Shown: piece after piece, positions 6,655 through 10,341 of the stretch | Layout of the letters: each line of letters starts with the position of its first letter | How positions within the stretch are numbered: the first letter of the stretch is position 1 | From: JAXDLH01 sp034666705 | GTDB taxonomy: Bacteria > Chloroflexota > UBA6077 > SHYK01 | DNA length: 10,341 nucleotides | Assembly (NCBI GenBank): GCA_034666705.1 | Contig: JAXDLH010000056.1 | Coordinates: 1-10,341 of the forward strand | Direction of reading: 5' to 3' | The notes under the pieces: generated by a model | The model's input: only the letters and a program-made list of their open reading frames with translations | Told to the model about the DNA's origin: nothing | Database searches by the model: none | Program-made: the position numbers and the translations under genes

Positions 6655-7728
6655 TCACCCTTCGCGATCCGAGACGCCGGCGCTCTGGAAGGTGGCCATT
6701 TCGGCCAGCAGCGCGACCGCATCGTCCACGAGGTGCATCGCCATCGCGGCCCCGGTACCTTCGCCGAGCCGGAGGTCGAGATTGAGCAGCGGCGTGAGGC
6801 CGAGGCGCTCGAGTACGACGCGGTGACCGATCTCGACTGAGGTGTGGGCGGCGATGAGGTACGGCTTCACCGCGGGGCACAATTCGGCCGCTACGAGCGC
6901 CGCCGCGCCGGAGATGAAGCCGTCGATGACCACCGGGATCCGGCGGCCAGCGGCGGCGATGATCGCGCCGGAGAGCCCGGCGATCTCGAATCCTCCAACC
7001 TTCGCCAGCACGTCGATCGGATCCGCGGGATTCGGTTGCAGGGCTGTCAGCGACTGCTGGATGATCTCGACTTTGCGGGCCCAGCTCGCGGCATCGATGC
7101 CGGTGCCAAAACCCGTGACCTGAGCGACGGGCGCACCGGTGATCGCCGCGACGATGGCGCTGCTGGCCGTTGTGTTGCCGATGCCCATATCGCCGGTCGC
7201 GACGAGATCGAGTCCGCGCTCCGCCTCGTCTGCCAGCAATGCTGCGCCCGCTTCCAGGCATACCACCGCTTCAGCGCGCGCCATTGCCGGGCCGCGGGCG
7301 AAGCTGCTGGTCCCCCCGCGTATGCGGCGGACGCGGAGCTCGGCATGGCTCGGGAGCTCGGTTGCCACGCCGAAGTCCGCGACCACCACCCGCGCGCCGG
7401 CGCGGCGCGCGAGCACATTGATCGCGGCGCCGCCATTCAGGAAGTTCAATACCATCTGCGTGGTCACGTCCTGCGGGTAGGCAGACACGCCTTCCTGGGC
7501 GACGCCGTGGTCGGCGGCGAAGACGAGAACCGCCTTGTTGGGAAAGCGCGGCAGTGGCTGGCCAGTGATTCCGGCGAGCTGAATGGCGAGCGCCTCCAGA
7601 CGACCGAGGCTGCCGCGCGGCTTGGTGAGTTGATCCTGGCGGAGGCGCGCGGCGGTCATTGCCGCGTCGTCGAGCGGCTGTACGGTCGCGACGAGCGCTG
7701 CGAGACGAGTTGGCAACGTTTCGGTCAT
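6655..7728 (-). CDS. cobT: Nicotinate-nucleotide--dimethylbenzimidazole phosphoribosyltransferase
   Basis: CobT transfers phosphoribose from nicotinate mononucleotide to a lower-ligand base such as 5,6-dimethylbenzimidazole. This makes alpha-ribazole phosphate in the nucleotide-loop branch of cobalamin synthesis, in the cytoplasm. The 357-residue product matches the usual family length (about 350) and shows the signature blocks in order: KPRGSLGRLE (36-45), AADHGV (72-77), NFLNGGAAINV (95-105), TGDMGIGNTT (178-187), GGFEIAGLSG (245-254), DGFISGAAAL (269-278) and LGEGTGAAM (321-329, with the catalytic Glu at 323). The ATG at 7728 is chosen because AGGAGGA lies 5 nt upstream; an ATG at 7749 adds only an Arg-rich leader and has no such site. 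No other cobalamin gene is in the window, and no cobalamin riboswitch fits the short leader. The downstream neighbour is the phosphatase/ADP-ribosylglycohydrolase fusion. Confidence 0.95.
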   Translation of the reverse strand: MTETLPTRLAALVATVQPLDDAAMTAARLRQDQLTKPRGSLGRLEALAIQLAGITGQPLPRFPNKAVLVFAADHGVAQEGVSAYPQDVTTQMVLNFLNGGAAINVLARRAGARVVVADFGVATELPSHAELRVRRIRGGTSSFARGPAMARAEAVVCLEAGAALLADEAERGLDLVATGDMGIGNTTASSAIVAAITGAPVAQVTGFGTGIDAASWARKVEIIQQSLTALQPNPADPIDVLAKVGGFEIAGLSGAIIAAAGRRIPVVIDGFISGAAALVAAELCPAVKPYLIAAHTSVEIGHRVVLERLGLTPLLNLDLRLGEGTGAAMAMHLVDDAVALLAEMATFQSAGVSDREG

Positions 7729-7799
7729 GACAGTCCTCCTGCGCCTCATGGTGCGAGCGGTCTGCGGCGTCCAGGCTGTACTGGGTTGGGCCGGGCGTG

Positions 7800-7828
7800 A
7801 TTATGAACTTGCGCGGGAGGACAAGCAA
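7800..7828 (-). promoter_or_regulatory. Sigma-70-like promoter of cobT
   Basis: On the minus strand TTGCTT (7828-7823) and CATAAT (7805-7800) are separated by exactly 17 nt, close to the housekeeping consensus. Transcription would begin near 7793, giving a leader of about 65 nt before the cobT ATG at 7728. The element starts just after the acyltransferase stop codon, so cobT and possibly the fusion gene behind it need not depend on upstream read-through. Confidence 0.6.
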
Positions 7829-7835
7829 CCGGCGC

Positions 7836-9065
7836 TCACGCGGGCTGGACACGCGCCGGCACGGGGCGGGGATGGGTGACCCACTCGTTCATGAGCTGAC
7901 GTAACGCACGACGGGCTGGGCGCTCGACGAGGAGGTGTGTCAGGACGGAGAGGCTGATTGCGATCGCGAGATATGCCCAGAAGTACCATATCTGCGACGC
8001 GTAGGCCCCGCGACCGGTGTCTCCAGCGAGGCGCGCCAGCAGGTCCCAGATCGGTACGTGCAGCAGATAGAGGGCGTAGCTCGCCTCGCCGAGGAGGACG
8101 ATGGGCCGGCGTGAGAGGAGCCATCCCAGCCCGCCGCCCCCGATTGCGAGGCTGTAGATCAAGAGGCCGAAGAGCGGATCGAACAGGCCGTTCGCCAGGA
8201 GCAGCCCCGGGACGTCGCGGATGACGATAAAACAGCCGAACAGCAGAACGAGAGACAGGGGTGCTGCGATCGTGCTGAGCCAGAACTGGCGCTGTCTCCA
8301 TCGCTCGGTGGCCGTGCGCAGAAATAGCTGACCGAGGACTGCACCAAAGGCGAACTCCGGCAGCCGAAAGATCGGCGTGTAGTTGATCACCCAGCTCCAG
8401 GCGGCGATCTGATGATCTGAGGGGTAGGTTGCGGCGGGGTTCAACCCGTAGACCACCGGTGCAACCACCGCGAGCAGCCAACAAAGCGGCAGCGTCGTGA
8501 TCAAAGCGCGCGTCGAGAGCCGCGCCAGCCAGGCGACCAGCAGCGGGAAGAGCGCATAAAAGAATGCTTCGGCGCATAGCGACCAGGCCGGAAAATTCCA
8601 GTCCAGGGTGGGGGTAGCGAACGACCAGCCGGGCAGGTGCCACAGGAGCGCGGGCAGGAGCGTCCAAACCTCGCCCATGGTCGGCACGATCGCAATCGTG
8701 AGCGCGGTCTTCTCCGCCGCAACCGAGGCGGGATCCTGCGCAAAGATGCTCGAGAAAAAGAGTGGCGCAGCAAGGCAGAACGAGAGCAGATACACCGGAT
8801 AGATCCGGGCGATGCGTGCGCTCCAGAAGCTGCGCGCGTCAATGCGCCCGTCTGCGGATCCAGTAGCGTACGTATAGACGAGGATGAACCCGGAGAGGAC
8901 GAAGAAGAGCCCCACGCCGACGTAGCCTCGATCGATGATTTGCAGCAACGGATCGGGAAGGCCGTCGAGAAACTGGTGCTCCAGGTGAAAAAGCACGACG
9001 CCGAGCGCCGCGAGGAAGCGCACGCCAGTCAAAGGCGCGAGATATGGCTGACGAATGGCGCTCAC
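7836..9065 (-). CDS. Acyltransferase-3 family membrane protein (OafA/YrhL-like)
   Basis: The product is a 409-residue polytopic membrane protein of the acyltransferase 3 family, which O-acylates cell-surface sugars, peptidoglycan, lipids or antibiotics at the cytoplasmic membrane. Diagnostic segments are GVRFLAALGVVLFHLEH (14-30, with the conserved Arg16 and His27), GYVGVGLFFVLSGF (47-60), RIARIYPVY (84-92), WSLCAEAFFY (161-170) and LGEASYALYLLH (325-336). A basic C-terminal tail follows VERPARR (380-386). About ten hydrophobic segments are visible, and no extra SGNH domain is attached. The start is a GTG at 9065 without a strong Shine-Dalgarno. The gap to the upstream aldolase is only 39 nt, so co-transcription is possible, but there is no obvious functional link. 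The acceptor substrate is unknown. Confidence 0.9.
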   Translation of the reverse strand: MSAIRQPYLAPLTGVRFLAALGVVLFHLEHQFLDGLPDPLLQIIDRGYVGVGLFFVLSGFILVYTYATGSADGRIDARSFWSARIARIYPVYLLSFCLAAPLFFSSIFAQDPASVAAEKTALTIAIVPTMGEVWTLLPALLWHLPGWSFATPTLDWNFPAWSLCAEAFFYALFPLLVAWLARLSTRALITTLPLCWLLAVVAPVVYGLNPAATYPSDHQIAAWSWVINYTPIFRLPEFAFGAVLGQLFLRTATERWRQRQFWLSTIAAPLSLVLLFGCFIVIRDVPGLLLANGLFDPLFGLLIYSLAIGGGGLGWLLSRRPIVLLGEASYALYLLHVPIWDLLARLAGDTGRGAYASQIWYFWAYLAIAISLSVLTHLLVERPARRALRQLMNEWVTHPRPVPARVQPA

Positions 9066-9104
9066 CCGAATCCGAGGATGGGCGTGGGCGTGCTCGGCTA
9101 GTCG

Positions 9105-10163
9105 CTAGCGAGCTGCGGCGGGCTGGTTCCCTTCGGGGTGGCGCCTCGCCGCAAGCTTTTTCTGATTGAGCTCCCACGCGATGTCGACGATCATGTCCTC
9201 TTGGCCACCCACGGTCTTGCGCCGTCCGCACTCCAGCAGGATCTCGCGCACGTCTACGTCGAACTTCTCGGCGGCGCGATAGGCGTGCAGCAGGAAGCTC
9301 GAGTAGACGCCCGCGTAGCCGAGCGTGAGTGCGGCGCGGTCGACAACCTGAGGCCGGTCCATAATGGGCCGCACGACGTCCTCGCCTACGTCCATGATCT
9401 TGAAGGTGTCGATGCCGGTCTCCACGCCGAGCTTGTCCAGGACGGCGACGAGCACCTCGGTCTGTGTATTGCCGGCGCCCGCGCCAAGGCCGCACGTGCA
9501 GCCGTCGATGTTCACGGCGCCCTCTTCCATCGCGACGAGTGAGTTGGCGACGGAGAGGCTGAGGTTATTGTGGGCGTGGATACCGATGTCGATGTTGATC
9601 GACTCGCGGAGCGCCGAGATCTTGGCGCGGACGTCATAGGGCGTCATCGCCCCGGCGGAGTCGGTGACGTAGACGCACGTGGCGCCATACCCCTCCATCT
9701 TTTTTGCCTGCTCCACGAGCTGCTCCGGCGTCACCATGTGCGCCATCATCAGAAACCCGATCGCCTCCATGCCGAGGTCACGTGCCTTCTTGATATGTTG
9801 CTCGCAGATGTCCGCCTCGGTGACGTGTGTGCAAATCCGGGCGATGCTCGCCCCGAGCTCCTTGGCCATCTCGAGGTCTTCAGCAACGCCGATCCCAGGG
9901 ATGAGGAGGATTGCGAGCTGGGCGTTGGGCATCGCCTCGTGCGCGGCCTTGAGCAGCGTCTCCTGCTTCTCCAGCGACCAACCGTACTGAATGGACGAGC
10001 CGCCGAGGCCGTCGCCATGCGAGCACTCGACGACCTGCACGCCGGCAGAGTCGAGTCCCGCCGCGATCTTGCCAACCTGCTCGGCGGTAAATTGGTGACG
10101 CTTGGCGTGGCTCCCATCGCGCAGCGTCGAGTCGATGATGCGGACCTTGCGTCGCTCAGCCAC
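9105..10163 (-). CDS. mhpE: 4-hydroxy-2-oxovalerate aldolase
   Basis: This is a class II, divalent-metal-dependent aldolase. It splits 4-hydroxy-2-oxovalerate (or a longer 4-hydroxy-2-oxoacid) into pyruvate and an aldehyde, the last carbon-carbon cleavage of the catechol meta-cleavage pathway and of some steroid routes. From the GTG at 10163 it has 352 residues, normal for the DmpG/BphI/MhpE family. RDGSHAKRHQF (15-25) carries the catalytic Arg15, metal ligand Asp16 and base His19; HAHNN (196-200) supplies two metal-binding His; GLGAGAGNT follows at 225-233. The C-terminal region (about 283-340, with YAGVYSSFLLHA) is the communication domain that binds the dehydrogenase partner. The GTG overlaps the dehydrogenase stop by 8 nt (GTGGCTGA), and a GAGGGG lies 9 nt upstream. 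A TTG at 10217 would give an unsupported 18-residue extension. dmpG, bphI and hsaF are equivalent names; the specific pathway is not determined. Confidence 0.93.
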   Translation of the reverse strand: MAERRKVRIIDSTLRDGSHAKRHQFTAEQVGKIAAGLDSAGVQVVECSHGDGLGGSSIQYGWSLEKQETLLKAAHEAMPNAQLAILLIPGIGVAEDLEMAKELGASIARICTHVTEADICEQHIKKARDLGMEAIGFLMMAHMVTPEQLVEQAKKMEGYGATCVYVTDSAGAMTPYDVRAKISALRESINIDIGIHAHNNLSLSVANSLVAMEEGAVNIDGCTCGLGAGAGNTQTEVLVAVLDKLGVETGIDTFKIMDVGEDVVRPIMDRPQVVDRAALTLGYAGVYSSFLLHAYRAAEKFDVDVREILLECGRRKTVGGQEDMIVDIAWELNQKKLAARRHPEGNQPAAAR

Positions 10164-10341
10164 GACGTGTGACCCCTCGCGCGCCCGAGCCCTGCCGGGC
10201 GAGCAGCCCGTTGGCAAGCTCTTCGCCGACGCGGACAGCCGCCGACGTCATGATGTCGAGGTTGCCAGCATATTTCGGGAGGAAGTCGCCGGCCCCCTCG
10301 ACTTCGACGAACACCGTCACGCGACCGTCGTCGTCGAAGAT
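10156..10341 (-). CDS. mhpF: Acetaldehyde dehydrogenase (acylating), C-terminal 61 residues
   Basis: The minus-strand frame entering at the right edge encodes 61 residues ending in TGA at 10158-10156. VEVEGAGDFLPKYAGNLDI and MTSAAVRVGEELA are the conserved C-terminus of the MhpF/DmpF/BphJ family. These enzymes oxidise the aldehyde released by the partner aldolase to acyl-CoA with NAD and CoA, and the aldehyde is channelled between the two subunits. The catalytic Cys and the Rossmann fold lie outside the window. The 8-nt overlap with the aldolase gene supports translational coupling of the complex. The last dozen or so residues (after LLARQG) are Arg/Gly-rich and appear to be a lineage-specific tail. 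Confidence 0.92.
   Translation of the reverse strand: MFDDDGRVTVFVEVEGAGDFLPKYAGNLDIMTSAAVRVGEELANGLLARQGSGARGVTRRG

Noticed and set aside
7729..7835. Possible cobalamin riboswitch upstream of cobT
   Set aside because: The gap is only 107 bp, most of it promoter plus a leader of about 65 nt. That is too short for the roughly 200-nt element, and no B12-box-like sequence is visible.
10164..10217. Extended aldolase start at TTG 10217
   Set aside because: The added 18 residues are Arg/Gly/Pro-rich with no homology to the family. They lie inside the conserved end of the dehydrogenase gene, and the GTG at 10163 gives the normal length.

Overview
The window comes from a GC-rich bacterium. Two secreted, unusually low-complexity proteins, frequent GTG/TTG starts, an MFS_3-type exporter and a meta-cleavage aldolase/dehydrogenase pair would suit an environmental Chloroflexota (Thermomicrobia-like) or actinobacterial genome. 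Nothing in the sequence fixes the phylum, so this assignment is weak. No rRNA, tRNA, insertion sequence, CRISPR array or phage gene was seen, and the region looks chromosomal.

Layout, left to right. Positions 1-795 (minus strand) hold the 5' part of a secreted phospholipase D-like protein and, upstream of it, a small helical protein whose stop overlaps the PLD start (ATGA). Divergent from these is the only plus-strand gene, an MFS exporter (887-2203). It ends at a strong inverted repeat that also serves the convergent gene. Positions 2265-4600 (minus) carry two adjacent exported low-complexity proteins: an upstream Pro/Ala/Ser-rich one with a C-terminal membrane segment, and a downstream Ser/Gly/Thr-rich one with an acidic tail. 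The 95-bp spacer between them contains two perfect hairpins. Positions 4672-6549 (minus) encode a single polypeptide that joins an inositol-monophosphatase-family domain to an ADP-ribosylglycohydrolase domain. Upstream of it, cobT (6655-7728) has its own recognisable promoter and a strong ribosome binding site. Next come an acyltransferase-3 membrane protein (7836-9065) and, at the right edge, the last two steps of the catechol meta-cleavage pathway: 4-hydroxy-2-oxovalerate aldolase (9105-10163), overlapping by 8 nt the 3' end of the acylating acetaldehyde dehydrogenase.

How the genes relate. The aldolase and dehydrogenase form a well-known channelling complex that converts 4-hydroxy-2-oxoacids to pyruvate and an acyl-CoA. 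CobT makes the lower-ligand nucleotide of cobalamin. The fusion enzyme beside it combines a phosphatase fold with a hydrolase fold that acts on alpha-linked ADP-ribose compounds, which is the most intriguing juncture in the window. The two low-complexity exported proteins look like cell-surface or extracellular matrix components; I do not recognise their family.
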